Assembly: GCF_900106015.1 (NCBI RefSeq)
Contig: NZ_LT629797.1
Location: forward strand, 2,294,001 to 2,358,000
Direction: 5' to 3'
DNA: 64,000 bases
From: Pseudomonas sihuiensis
GTDB taxonomy: Bacteria > Pseudomonadota > Gammaproteobacteria > Pseudomonadales > Pseudomonadaceae
The notes beneath the pieces were generated by a model. That model saw nothing but the letters and a program-made list of their open reading frames with translations, was not told where the DNA came from and searched no databases. This document shows, piece after piece, positions 29,035 to 38,090 of this stretch (the first letter of the stretch is position 1; each line of letters begins with the position of its first letter). The position numbers and the translations under genes are program-made.

Positions 29035-30668
29035 AATGTCATCAACTTTGGGAATTATCCATAAATATCATATAATTAGCGCTCAAATCAGTGCATGGGA
29101 GAAGCCCTTTTGACTACCTATACCGCATCGCTTGACACCGCCAGCCAAACCCTGGTTTGAAAGTTGTACAAAAAATAACCAGCCCGCTCGATTGTCCCGC
29201 CTTCATCGCCGCCCACCGCCAGAATCCTCAAGACTTTACCCGCCGACGCCAGCTCACCTTCAAGAACCTCGTCCTGTTCCTGCTCAATCAGCCGCGCACG
29301 GCCCTGCAAACCGAACTCGATCAGTTCTATCGCGTACTCAATCAGGCGTCGACTGAGACGCAAATGGTCACTGCGCAGGCCTTCTGCAAAGCGCGCAAAA
29401 AGCTCAACCCCGAGGTATTTGAAAGTCTCAATCGCCTCCTGCAGCAACAAATTGACTGCTTCGGGCTGCGCCAGAAGTGGCTTGGGCTGAGAGTGCTCGC
29501 GGTGGATGGCTCGACCGTGCATTTACCCCTGGAGTCGACCATGGCGACCTTCTTTGGCAGTCACTCTGGCTTTCCCATGGCTCGCTTGTCCACACTCTAC
29601 GAAGTCGCTGACGGTCAAACCTTGCATAGCCTGATCGTGCCCCTGACCGTCGGCGAGCGCGACTGTGCCCATCTGCACCTTGAGCACCTGCCGGCTGACA
29701 GCCTGACGCTGTTTGACCGTGGTTACCCTGGGCACTGGTTATTCGCGCTGTTCGCGCAGCAACAGCGGCACTTTCTGATGCGCCTGCCCTGTGGCTATAA
29801 CGCCCAGGTCAAAGCGTTTCTACACTCTGGCCAAGTTGAAGACACACAGCTTTTCGTGGCCAACCATCCTGAAGCACGTCTGTTCTGCTCCGAGGCTGGC
29901 GTTGATCCTGCCAGCCAGATCGAGCTGAGACTGATCCGGGTCGAGTTGGCCAACGGCGAAAGCGAGGTATTGCTGACCTCGCTGCTGGATCGAGAAGCCT
30001 TTCCCGCTGAGGTGTTTGCCGAGCTTTACCACCGCCGCTGGGGCATCGAAACCGACTTCCGTCGCCTCAAACAAACCCTGACGCTGGACAACTTCAGCGG
30101 CCGCAGCGTGACCGCTGTAAAGCAGGACTTTCATGCCGCTCAACTGTTGAAGAACCTGGCGCTGTTGATGCAGCACCTGCTACAGCCGGTCATCGAACAG
30201 CGCCACAAAGGTCGCAAGCTGCGATGGAAAGTCAACTTCACCCAAGGCGTGTCACGGCTCAAAAATACCCTGGTCGAGCTGCTGGTGCGGCACTGTGCTC
30301 AGGGGCTGAGCAATGTGCTGGCCTTGATGGCTAAAAGCCTCAGTGCCGTACGCTCAGGCCGTAGCTTTGCGCGCCAACGCAAACGCGCAGCCAGCCGAGG
30401 TTGTGAGGGCTACAAACCGACGCGCTGAAGAAACACCACCGCCCAACCTCCGTGCAAAAAAAGCTGGCCACAAGCGGTCGGCATAGGCTCGTCCGGAGAA
30501 CGAGAAATCTCGCCTAGACAGCCGGAACAGACGATGATCACATCACCGCCAGCCCAGTTAGACCGCCTGATTGAGCGGCAGAGGCCTGGTCATCGCCCGA
30601 CGGCCATGGCGGCTGGCTGCTTCGGGGGGCTTGCCTTGGGCAGGGCTGCAGCTTAGGTTGATGACATT
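29035..30668. mobile_element. IS4-family insertion sequence inside attC 3
   Basis: About 1634 bases with perfect 12-base terminal inverted repeats: AATGTCATCAAC at 29035-29046 and GTTGATGACATT at 30657-30668. The flanks GGGCTAAAGCCC (left) and GTGCTAAACCCC (right) agree at 10 of 12 positions and look like a slightly diverged target duplication, in the size range of IS4 elements. It carries one transposase gene and a 230-base tail with no clear function. Confidence 0.9.
29157..30428 (+). CDS. IS4-family DDE transposase
   Basis: A 423-residue transposase. The DDE residues are Asp117 (LAVDGST), Asp187 (LFDRGYPG) and Glu298, and the IS4 signature Y-2-R-3-E-6-K is exact (Tyr291, Arg294, Glu298, Lys305). 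The only start in frame is TTG at 29157, overlapping the stop of a short preceding frame (29110-29160) in TTGA, so initiation may depend on re-start. The C-terminus is basic. The gene appears intact. Confidence 0.92.
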   Translation: MKVVQKITSPLDCPAFIAAHRQNPQDFTRRRQLTFKNLVLFLLNQPRTALQTELDQFYRVLNQASTETQMVTAQAFCKARKKLNPEVFESLNRLLQQQIDCFGLRQKWLGLRVLAVDGSTVHLPLESTMATFFGSHSGFPMARLSTLYEVADGQTLHSLIVPLTVGERDCAHLHLEHLPADSLTLFDRGYPGHWLFALFAQQQRHFLMRLPCGYNAQVKAFLHSGQVEDTQLFVANHPEARLFCSEAGVDPASQIELRLIRVELANGESEVLLTSLLDREAFPAEVFAELYHRRWGIETDFRRLKQTLTLDNFSGRSVTAVKQDFHAAQLLKNLALLMQHLLQPVIEQRHKGRKLRWKVNFTQGVSRLKNTLVELLVRHCAQGLSNVLALMAKSLSAVRSGRSFARQRKRAASRGCEGYKPTR

Positions 30669-30702
30669 GTGCTAAACCCCGCCCCTTAACCAAACCTTAG
30701 AA
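30669..30702 (+). other. attC site 3, right part, with degenerate R'
   Basis: GTGCTAAACCCC, then GCCCCTTAACCAAAC as in attC 2, but the crossover box reads CTTAGAA (30696-30702) instead of GTTRRRY. The conserved G at the cut position is lost, so this site is probably dead even without the insertion. Confidence 0.7.
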
Positions 30703-30731
30703 GCCACTCATACATATCGAGGCCAACAACC

Positions 30732-30962
30732 ATGAAATACGATAATCAAAAAATTTCGGAAGTTGTTCTAGCACTGTTTGGAGTGTTTGAGTTTGAGAAC
30801 GGCAGGGCTTGGAAACGGATAGAATTCAGCGTTATGGATGAGCTATTTAAAAAAGGCTATATCAGCGACCCCAAAGGCAAATCAGAGTCAGTTTACTTAA
30901 CAGAGGAAGGTTTGCAGCTAGCTAAAGAACTGGCTAAAAAGCACTTCTCCGTACAGGATTAA
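30732..30962 (+). CDS. DUF6429-like cassette protein
   Basis: A 76-residue AT-rich gene. The protein MKYDNQKISEVVLALFGVFE ... YLTEEGLQLAKELAKKHF has the look of a small winged-helix or DUF6429 protein, a family often carried in integron cassettes. It starts 30 bases after the broken attC 3. No attC follows it before the next gene at 31021, so it is the last, probably immobile, cassette. Confidence 0.7.
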   Translation: MKYDNQKISEVVLALFGVFEFENGRAWKRIEFSVMDELFKKGYISDPKGKSESVYLTEEGLQLAKELAKKHFSVQD

Positions 30963-31020
30963 CCTCTAGCAAGTGTATATGGACTCGCCCCCGCTCATCC
31001 CAACAAGGACGTAAACATCG

Positions 31021-31413
31021 ATGGACTTCATTGCACGCAATTTCAGATGGCTGATGCTGCTATCCGGCGTTCTCACGGCAACCATGTTCTACGGCCTGTT
31101 CGCCCCGCAGGAGGCGCTACAGTCGATGTTCGGCGCATCCTTCGATGGGCAGTTGCAATCCTTGGTCGTTCGCAGTTGGTCGGCGCTGGTCGGGTTGATG
31201 GGCGTACTGCTGATCTATGGTGCGCTGAGCCCGAAGCATCGGGTTCTCTGCGCCATCATTGCCGCGCTGAGCAAGGCCATCTTCGTGTCGCTGCTGCTAA
31301 CCCATGGCCAGGATTATCTGAGCAAGGCCGCGCCCGCCATCGCCCTGGATCTGCTGGTGATCATCTTTACCCTGCTGTTTCTGCTGGCCGTGCAAAAGCG
31401 GCGCAGTGCTTGA
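31021..31413 (+). CDS. Small four-helix membrane protein, unknown
   Basis: A 130-residue hydrophobic protein with four predicted helices (about residues 8-28, 45-68, 72-93 and 103-124) and a basic tail. AAGGA lies nine bases before the ATG. GC-rich like the host, unlike the cassettes just upstream. It resembles the DUF4345-like protein at 27636 in size and layout. It is followed after 10 bases by another four-helix protein, probably in one operon. Confidence 0.75.
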   Translation: MDFIARNFRWLMLLSGVLTATMFYGLFAPQEALQSMFGASFDGQLQSLVVRSWSALVGLMGVLLIYGALSPKHRVLCAIIAALSKAIFVSLLLTHGQDYLSKAAPAIALDLLVIIFTLLFLLAVQKRRSA

Positions 31414-31423
31414 GGCGAACCTC

Positions 31424-31840
31424 ATGGGAATGATCAGGCATGTCCTCTGGCTGGACTGCATGGCCGCTGCGAGCGCGGGCGTTGTGGTCCTGTTGCTGGC
31501 CCCCTGGTTGAGCGGCTGGTATGCCCTGCCCGGCGAGCTGCTGAGCTTCATCGGCGCGGTCAATATCGCCTATGCCTGCTTTTCCTTTTCGCTGGCGATT
31601 CGTGTGCGGCGCGCCGAAGCGCTGATCAAGCTGCTGGCAGTGGCCAACGGACTCTGGGCGCTGGCATGCCTTGGCATCGCTGCGACCTTTGCCCCGCTCA
31701 TGACGCTACCGGGGCTTTGCCATGTGCTCGGCGAGGCTGCGTTCGTGGGAGGCCTGGGCATGCTGGAGTGGAAATGGCGCAGGCAGCTGCTGGTGGCTGG
31801 CGAACAGGGCGTTTCGACTCAGCCTGTCGCGGCCCGGTAG
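31424..31840 (+). CDS. Small membrane protein, unknown
   Basis: A 138-residue protein with four predicted helices and a soluble C-terminal tail of about 25 residues. ATG 31424 is preferred because GAGGCG lies just ahead; a GTG at 31406, overlapping the previous gene, is the alternative. It is convergent with the GGDEF gene. No domain is recognised. Confidence 0.7.
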   Translation: MGMIRHVLWLDCMAAASAGVVVLLLAPWLSGWYALPGELLSFIGAVNIAYACFSFSLAIRVRRAEALIKLLAVANGLWALACLGIAATFAPLMTLPGLCHVLGEAAFVGGLGMLEWKWRRQLLVAGEQGVSTQPVAAR

Positions 31841-31890
31841 CCGTCACAGGTATTCAGGCGAAGATCCGGCGATGGCCGCTCAGGCCATCA

Positions 31891-33777
31891 TCAGCCCTGT
31901 CCGTCAGCGCTGTGAAAACGGTTCTTGCCCGCGTGCTTGGCCGCGTACATGGCCTGGTCCGCACGTTTCAGCAGGTCCTGGCCGTCTTCGGCGTGCAGCG
32001 GAAACAGAGCGGCGCCCACGCTCGCCGATATCCGCACCATGCTGCCGTCCAGATCGAATGGCTTGGCCAGTACATCCAGCACCTTGAGCGCTACCGTCTC
32101 GCACTCCTGACTGCCGTGCAGATTGCCGAGGACGATGCCGAACTCATCACCGCCGAAACGTGCGACCGTGTCGGTGCTGCGCACACAACCTTCCAGCCGC
32201 CTGGCGGCCATCTGCAGCAGGCTATCGCCAGCCGTATGACCGTGGCGGTCGTTGATTTCCTTGAATCCATCCAGGTCGATATAGAGCACGGCGCACAGCT
32301 GCTGCTGGTCGCGCACGGACTCCAGCGCCTGGTCGAGTCGCTGGTGGAACCTGACGCGGTTGGCCAACCCGGTGAGGGCGTCATGCTCGGCGTCATGACA
32401 AAGGCGCGCTTCCAGGTGCTTGCGCTCGGTGATGTCCTGCGTGACCAGCACCAGGAACTCCGGGTGACCCTGGCGATTGCGCACGACGCTCGAGGCCTCG
32501 CAGACCCAGATCAGCGAGCCATTCTCACGCCGATAGGTTTTCTCGATTTCCGGGGAAAGCGCACGTGCCTCGCTGACCAGTTGCTCGCTCAGAAAGCTGC
32601 GGGCTGCGGCAGCTACTTCAGTGTCGCTCAGGTCGAAAATGTTGGCGCCTTGCAGCGCCTCGGCCGGGCGCCCCAGCATGCGTGCGAACTTCTCGTTGAC
32701 CCGCAGTATCCGACCCTCGGGGCTGATATGGGCGATACCCATGGCCGCCTGGTGAAAGGTGGCGCGAAACAGCGCTTCGCTGCCTTGCAGGGCATCGGTG
32801 GCCGCACGTTGGCGAACCAGCATCAGCGCCAGCAGGCCAACGAACAGCATGACCACCAGGGTGACGCCGACTGCGGCCATCAGGTAGGTGGAGCGCCGCT
32901 GCAAGGTCGTCGCCATCTCCTCGTCGTAGCCGGTGGCCACGGTAATCATCAGGGGATAACCGCTCATGGTGCGGTAACTGACGATACGGGCGACGCCATC
33001 GAGCCCCTCGCCACTGTCGTGGAAATCATCAACGTCATGCAGCTTTTGCCGCTGGAACCAGGCCAGCGACTCGGCACCCAGGCCAAATTCGCTGCGTGCG
33101 CCGATCTTGCGCGCACGTATCACGCCGTCGAGGCCGGCGAGCTCCAACAGCCCCTGCGGGCCCAGATCGACCTGCTGGAAGAAACGCGTGACGTCCTCTG
33201 GACGCACGGCCATCACCACGACGCCGGCGAAGCTGCCGTCATCGCGCTCGATACGCAGCGACATGGGGATCAGCCAACGCCCGGAAACCCGCCCGAGTAC
33301 CGGCTGATTGATGAACAGGTGATCGATACGGGCATCGCGCTGCGCCGTGAAGAACTCACGGTCGGCGTAGTTGACCGGGCCGGTGTTCTGGCTACTGCTG
33401 ACGATATCGCCCTGCTCGTCCACCACGCTGACGATGGTGAACATCTCCTCGCGGATCACGCCCTCCTCGACCCAGCGGCGCAGGTCGATGGCCTTGCCCT
33501 GCCGGCGATACTGCTCGCGCACGAAAGCCGCCACCTGCTCGGCCGCCTTCAGCGCGCGGAACACCTGCTGCTCGAAAGCGATGGCCAGACTGGAGTTGGC
33601 TTCCATTTCCGCAGCCAACGCCTGCTCACGTTCGAAGGCGATGCGTTGCAGGGTGATCAGCCAGACAACGGCAACGAATACGCTCGCCAGAACGATCAGC
33701 AGGTTCAAGGGTGTTGCGATTCGAGGGCGTCGAGCGACGGCGTCATGCGCGTCGATCGGCGTGCTGGGCGGGGTCAT
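31891..33777 (-). CDS. Membrane diguanylate cyclase with PAS domain
   Basis: A 628-residue c-di-GMP synthase. Order: membrane helix 24-44, periplasmic Cache-like sensor about 48-295, helix 298-322, PAS about 330-455, GGDEF 460-625. The catalytic GGDEF (542-546) is intact, and an inhibitory RxxD site (Arg533-Asp536) lies five residues ahead, so product feedback is expected. ATG 33777 is chosen over a TTG 18 codons upstream. The signal sensed outside is unknown. Confidence 0.93.
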   Translation of the reverse strand: MTPPSTPIDAHDAVARRPRIATPLNLLIVLASVFVAVVWLITLQRIAFEREQALAAEMEANSSLAIAFEQQVFRALKAAEQVAAFVREQYRRQGKAIDLRRWVEEGVIREEMFTIVSVVDEQGDIVSSSQNTGPVNYADREFFTAQRDARIDHLFINQPVLGRVSGRWLIPMSLRIERDDGSFAGVVVMAVRPEDVTRFFQQVDLGPQGLLELAGLDGVIRARKIGARSEFGLGAESLAWFQRQKLHDVDDFHDSGEGLDGVARIVSYRTMSGYPLMITVATGYDEEMATTLQRRSTYLMAAVGVTLVVMLFVGLLALMLVRQRAATDALQGSEALFRATFHQAAMGIAHISPEGRILRVNEKFARMLGRPAEALQGANIFDLSDTEVAAAARSFLSEQLVSEARALSPEIEKTYRRENGSLIWVCEASSVVRNRQGHPEFLVLVTQDITERKHLEARLCHDAEHDALTGLANRVRFHQRLDQALESVRDQQQLCAVLYIDLDGFKEINDRHGHTAGDSLLQMAARRLEGCVRSTDTVARFGGDEFGIVLGNLHGSQECETVALKVLDVLAKPFDLDGSMVRISASVGAALFPLHAEDGQDLLKRADQAMYAAKHAGKNRFHSADGQG

Positions 33778-34066
33778 CGCCTTGTTCTCCAAGCCATTCA
33801 CGGGCGGGCTGTTTCTAGTTGTCGAGGGCAAGGGTCTGATGCCCTTTGGTTCAGCGTCGCGGGGCGTGATCCATCGCCTTGCGTTGAATCATAGGCACTG
33901 TTGCGCCACTGTGCTGCCATCATGCGGTAACGGGTTTTGCCCGAAAATCGAGCTTGCGGCAGACTGACGACCGACACGGCGCCTCAGCCACATCACGTCG
34001 AGCCGAGCGGCATCCGCACGGCTCCTGCTCAATTTCTTCGATAACCGCCTGCCTTCGAGGCCCGCC

Positions 34067-34909
34067 TTGGAAACCACGGTCTTTCTCGCCGTCATCGCCG
34101 CCGCTGCCCTGCATGCCGGCTGGAACGCTCTGCTCAAGATTGGTCTGGATCGCTTCCTCACCGCCACGCTGATCCAGATCGGTGCCGGCCTGGTAGCACT
34201 TTGCGCCCTGCCGCTGGTGGCGCTGCCACAAGCCTCGGCCTGGCCGTGGATCGCGCTGTCGGCGCTGCTGCATATCGGCTACAACTTCTTCCTCGCCCGC
34301 GCCTACCAGTACGGCGACCTGGGCCAGGTCTACCCGATTGCGCGGGGCAGCTCGCCGCTGATGGTCGCCTTGCTGTCGCTGCTGCTGTTGCATGACGGGC
34401 TCGGTGCCCTGCAGTTGCTGGGTTTGCTGGTTCTGGTGCTGGGCATCTGGCTGATGGCGCTGCGCGGTGGGCAGCACAAGGCGCCACAGGGGGCAATGCT
34501 GGGCTGTGCGTTGATGACGGCACTGTTCATCGCCGGCTACACCCTCAGCGATGCCATGGGCGCGCGCAGCAATGGCGATGCGCTGAGTTATTCGCTGTGG
34601 CTGTTCACCGTTAACGGCGTGGTGATGGCGGCGGTATTGGCCATCAGCCGTGGGCCGCGCGCCTTCCTGCAGCTGGGCCCGCATTGGCGTGGCGGGCTGG
34701 CCGGCGGGGCGATGTCGATGGCGGCCTACACCATCGTTATCTGGGCCATGACCCAGGCGCCGGTGGCATTGGTTTCGGCCCTGCGCGAGACCAGCGTGGT
34801 GTTCGCCGTGCTGCTGGGGGTGGTGTTGCTCAAGGAGAGATTGCGGCCGATTCGCCTGCTGGCGTGCGCGGTGATTGCGGCTGGTGTGGTAGTGATGAAA
34901 TTGGCGTGA
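34067..34909 (+). CDS. EamA/DMT-family transporter
   Basis: A 280-residue inner-membrane protein with ten predicted helices in two EamA repeats. GSSPLMVALLSLLLLHD and the closing half ALRETSVVFAVLLGVVLLKERL are typical for drug/metabolite transporters. The start is TTG at 34067 with GAGG ahead; no ATG is suitably placed. The substrate is unknown. The gene stands alone. Confidence 0.88.
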   Translation: METTVFLAVIAAAALHAGWNALLKIGLDRFLTATLIQIGAGLVALCALPLVALPQASAWPWIALSALLHIGYNFFLARAYQYGDLGQVYPIARGSSPLMVALLSLLLLHDGLGALQLLGLLVLVLGIWLMALRGGQHKAPQGAMLGCALMTALFIAGYTLSDAMGARSNGDALSYSLWLFTVNGVVMAAVLAISRGPRAFLQLGPHWRGGLAGGAMSMAAYTIVIWAMTQAPVALVSALRETSVVFAVLLGVVLLKERLRPIRLLACAVIAAGVVVMKLA

Positions 34910-35000
34910 GGGGTTCGCGTTGCAGCAAGTGGATTGCGAAATCACAACTTGGTGGGCTGAAGCCCACCCTACGACGCTGCGCCCCCCTATAAGGACATTT

Positions 35001-35065
35001 GTAGGAGCGAGCTCTGCTCGCGAATCCCCGAGCGCAAAAGCTTCGCGAGCAGAGCTCGCTCCTAC
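35001..35065. repeat. Inverted intergenic repeat, GTAGGAGCGAGC variant
   Basis: GTAGGAGCGAGCTCTGCTCGCGAA and the inverse GCGAGCAGAGCTCGCTCCTAC form an almost perfect hairpin of more than 20 bp. Confidence 0.8.
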
Positions 35066-35310
35066 CCGGTACACCAACGCAACCAGCAGATCAGGAGGCG
35101 ATCCGCACCATCGGGTCGGTCTGACTCGGCATTCTGACCGGGAACCCGAGACCCGCTTTACGGTTCTGTTGATCAACGGGTGCTGAGTAGTCGACCGTTT
35201 TTTCGTCATACGCTGCCTGCATGCTGGCCGGGCTGACGGCCTGGACGCGAGAGTTTTTTGTGTCCTGCCATCCATGGCGGCCACCTCAAGGGCCGTCGCG
35301 GAGCGACGTC

Positions 35311-35334
35311 AAAAACTTCTCCCGGAAGTTTTTT
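35311..35334 (+). terminator. Terminator-like hairpin before plsB
   Basis: AAAAACTTC (35311-35319) pairs with GAAGTTTTT (35325-35333), giving a short stem with U-runs on both strands. It could end transcripts from the DMT transporter side or serve the plsB leader. Confidence 0.5.
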
Positions 35335-35410
35335 GCCGGCCAGGCGGGCTTGCGGCACACTAGCGCCCTTCCCGAGCCACCGCTCGTTTTGCCACACAAG
35401 CAGAGTCCGT

Positions 35411-37894
35411 ATGACCCGTTCCCCCTTCCGCCGCCTCGTCTTCGGATCGTTGCGCCGCCTGCTGTACCTCTGGGTACGCTCGGAAACCATCAACCAGTCC
35501 GCCTTCACCCTCAAGCTCGACCGCAGCAAGCCGGTGTTCTACGTGCTGCAGCAGCCGTCGGTGAGCGACCTGGCGGTGGTCGACCGCGAGTGCACCAAGG
35601 CCGGCCTGCCGCGCCCGGTGCTGCCGGTGGCGGTGGGGGAACATGTCGAGCCGGCGGCCTTCTTCTACCTGACGCCGGAGCCGGACTGGTTCGGCCGCCA
35701 GGACAAGCGCGGCATTTCGCCGACCCTGGATCGGGTGATCGCCGCCCTCTCCCGCCACGCGGTGGACGATGCGCAGATCGTGCCGGTCAGCGTGTTCTGG
35801 GGCCAGTCGCCGGACCGCGAGACCAGCGCCTGGAAGCTCCTGTTCGCCGACAGCTGGGCCGTGACCGGGCGCCTGCGCCGGCTGGTGAGCATCCTGATTC
35901 TCGGGCGCAAGACCCGCGTGCAGTTCTCCACACCGATTCACCTGCGCGAGCTGGTCGAGCAGGACAAGGGCCAGGAGCGCACCCTGCGCATGGTGCATCG
36001 CATCCTGCGCGTGCACTTCCGCAACCAGAAGGCGGCGGTGATCGGCCCGGACGTGTCGCACCGGCGCAACCTAGTCAAAGGCCTGGTGCACGACCCGCTG
36101 GTGCGTCAGGCGATTGCCGAGGAAGCCGAGCGCGAGAAGATCAGCCTGGAGAAAGCCGAAGCCCAGGCGCTGCGCTACGGCAACGAGATCGCCTCGGACT
36201 ACACCTACACGGTGATCCGCTTCCTCGAGCTGGTGCTTTCCTGGTTCTGGAACAAGATCTACGACGGCATCAAGGTGCACAACGTCGAAGGCGTGCGCGA
36301 CATCGCCCAGGGCCACGAGGTGATCTACGTGCCCTGCCACCGCAGCCACATCGACTACCTGCTGCTGTCCTACCTGCTGTTCCGCAACGGCCTGACGCCG
36401 CCGCACATCGCTGCCGGCATCAACCTCAACATGCCGGTGATCGGCGGCCTGCTGCGCCGTGGCGGCGCCTTCTTCATGCGCCGCACCTTCAAGGGCAACC
36501 CGCTGTACACCGCGGTATTCAACGAATACCTGCACACCCTGTTCAGCAAGGGTTTCCCGGTGGAGTACTTCGTCGAGGGCGGCCGCTCGCGCACCGGGCG
36601 CATGCTGCAGCCGAAGACTGGCATGCTGGCCATCACCCTGCGCAGCTTCCTGCGCAGCCACCGCCTGCCCATCGTCTTCGTGCCGGTGTACATCGGTTAC
36701 GAGCGCGTGCTGGAAGGCCGCACCTACCTGGGCGAACTGCGCGGCGCGAGCAAGAAAAAGGAGTCGATCTTCGACCTGTTCAAGGTGCTCGGCGCGCTCA
36801 AGCAGCGCTTCGGTCAGGTCTCGGTGAACTTCGGCGAGCCGATCAAGCTGGCCGAATTCCTCGACCAGCAGCAACCCGGCTGGCGCCAGCAGGAGCTGGG
36901 CCCGCAGTACCGCCCGGCCTGGCTCAACGACACCACCAACCGCCTGGGCGAGCGCGTGGCGCGCCACCTCAACGAGGCAGCCTCGATCAACCCGGTCAAC
37001 TTGGTGGCATTGGCGCTGCTGTCCACCAGCAAGCTGGCCCTGGACGACCGCGCTCTGGCGCGCGTGCTCGACCTGTATCTGGCGCTGCTGCGCGCGGTGC
37101 CCTACTCGCCACACACCACCCTGCCGGACGGCGACGGCGCGGCGCTGATCGAGCACGTCAAGGGCATGGACCTGCTGGCCGAGCAGAAGGACGCGCTGGG
37201 CAAGATTCTCTATCTGGACGAGCAGAACGCCGTCCTGATGACCTACTACCGCAACAACGTGCTGCACATCTTCGCCCTGCCGGCGCTGCTGGCGAGCTTC
37301 TTCCAGAGCAGCGCGCGGATCAGCCGCGAACAGATCCTGCGCTTCACCAAGGCGCTGTATCCCTACCTGCAGGCCGAGCTGTTCATCCGCTGGGAGATCG
37401 AACAGCTGGACGAGGTGGTGGACCAGTGGCTGGCGGCCTTCGTCGAGCAGGGCCTGCTCAAGGTCGAGGGCGACGTGTACGTGCGCCCGGCGCCCAGCTC
37501 ACGCCAGTTCGTGCTGCTGACCTTGCTGTCGCGTTCGGTGGCGCAGACCCTGCAGCGCTTCTACATGGCCATCGCCCTGCTGCTCAACGCCGGGCAGAAC
37601 GCGATCAGCGCCGAGGAGCTGGAAGACCTGTGCACGGTCATGGCCCAGCGCCTGTCGATCCTGCATGGTCTGAATGCGCCGGAGTTCTTCGACAAGAGCC
37701 TGTTCCGTCACTTCATCCAGAGCCTGCTGGACCAGGGCGTGCTGCGCCAGGACGAAGCCGGCAAGCTCAGCCATCATCCGCTGCTCAGCGAACTGGCGGA
37801 AGGCGCCGCCAAGCGCGTGTTGCCGGCGGAGATTCGCCTGTCGATTCGTCAGGTGGCGCTGGATCGCAATGAGGACGAGCCGGCCGCACCGTGA
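35411..37894 (+). CDS. plsB: Glycerol-3-phosphate 1-O-acyltransferase
   Basis: An 827-residue inner-membrane-associated acyltransferase that acylates sn-glycerol 3-phosphate, the first step of phospholipid synthesis. The acyltransferase motif [15 protein letters not shown] lies near residue 312. [10 protein letters not shown] and [11 protein letters not shown] follow, with [11 protein letters not shown] as block IV. The open frame extends 51 codons upstream, but ATG 35411 gives the [12 protein letters not shown] start of homologues. Length is normal. Confidence 0.96.
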   Translation: MTRSPFRRLVFGSLRRLLYLWVRSETINQSAFTLKLDRSKPVFYVLQQPSVSDLAVVDRECTKAGLPRPVLPVAVGEHVEPAAFFYLTPEPDWFGRQDKRGISPTLDRVIAALSRHAVDDAQIVPVSVFWGQSPDRETSAWKLLFADSWAVTGRLRRLVSILILGRKTRVQFSTPIHLRELVEQDKGQERTLRMVHRILRVHFRNQKAAVIGPDVSHRRNLVKGLVHDPLVRQAIAEEAEREKISLEKAEAQALRYGNEIASDYTYTVIRFLELVLSWFWNKIYDGIKVHNVEGVRDIAQGHEVIYVPCHRSHIDYLLLSYLLFRNGLTPPHIAAGINLNMPVIGGLLRRGGAFFMRRTFKGNPLYTAVFNEYLHTLFSKGFPVEYFVEGGRSRTGRMLQPKTGMLAITLRSFLRSHRLPIVFVPVYIGYERVLEGRTYLGELRGASKKKESIFDLFKVLGALKQRFGQVSVNFGEPIKLAEFLDQQQPGWRQQELGPQYRPAWLNDTTNRLGERVARHLNEAASINPVNLVALALLSTSKLALDDRALARVLDLYLALLRAVPYSPHTTLPDGDGAALIEHVKGMDLLAEQKDALGKILYLDEQNAVLMTYYRNNVLHIFALPALLASFFQSSARISREQILRFTKALYPYLQAELFIRWEIEQLDEVVDQWLAAFVEQGLLKVEGDVYVRPAPSSRQFVLLTLLSRSVAQTLQRFYMAIALLLNAGQNAISAEELEDLCTVMAQRLSILHGLNAPEFFDKSLFRHFIQSLLDQGVLRQDEAGKLSHHPLLSELAEGAAKRVLPAEIRLSIRQVALDRNEDEPAAP

Positions 37895-37899
37895 TGTGT

Positions 37900-37961
37900 G
37901 TAGGGTGCGCTGTGCGCACCTTCGAATCACCGTAGCCACCGGTGCGCACAGCGCACCCTAC
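37900..37961. repeat. Inverted intergenic repeat, GTAGGGTGCGC family
   Basis: GTAGGGTGCGCTGTGCGCACC and the inverse GGTGCGCACAGCGCACCCTAC directly after plsB. A further GGATGTCACGTGTTACATCC hairpin lies at about 37983-38002 in the same gap. Confidence 0.8.
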
Positions 37962-38090
37962 CGCCCCGCTACTGCCTCGGATGGATGTCACGTGTTACAT
38001 CCACTATGGCGGAGGCTCAGAACAAACAGACGAACCTGTCATGGGTTTGGCAGTCAGTGATAGACCACATACCGGCAGGAGGCCCTGGCC

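Larger units (their letters stand above)
24340..30962. mobile_element. Chromosomal integron: integrase, attI and cassette array
   Basis: The element is defined by intI (minus), a probable attI core at 25439 and three attC sites at 28094, 28488 and 28981, with cassette genes in the opposite orientation to intI, as expected. The cassette part (28.2-30.96 kb) is visibly richer in A and T than the flanks. The array is short, and one attC is broken by an IS4-family insertion. The right limit is uncertain because the last cassette has no recognisable attC. Confidence 0.85.
34910..35410. other. 501-base non-coding stretch with repeats and a hairpin
   Basis: It contains GGTGGGCTGAAGCCCACC near 34951, a GTAGGAGCGAGCTCTGCTCGCG repeat at 35001-35065, a possible 43-codon minus-strand frame (35091-35222) and a terminator-like hairpin at 35311-35334 upstream of plsB. 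Apart from these no gene is seen. Confidence 0.6.

Noticed and set aside
33920..35284. A 454-codon minus-strand frame opposite the DMT transporter
   Set aside because: Low-complexity His/Gln/Arg shadow; it crosses the intergenic repeats.
35221..37872. An 883-codon frame overlapping plsB in another phase
   Set aside because: It is Arg/Ala/Pro/Gly-rich low-complexity shadow coding caused by high GC, with no domain. The plsB frame has clear acyltransferase motifs.
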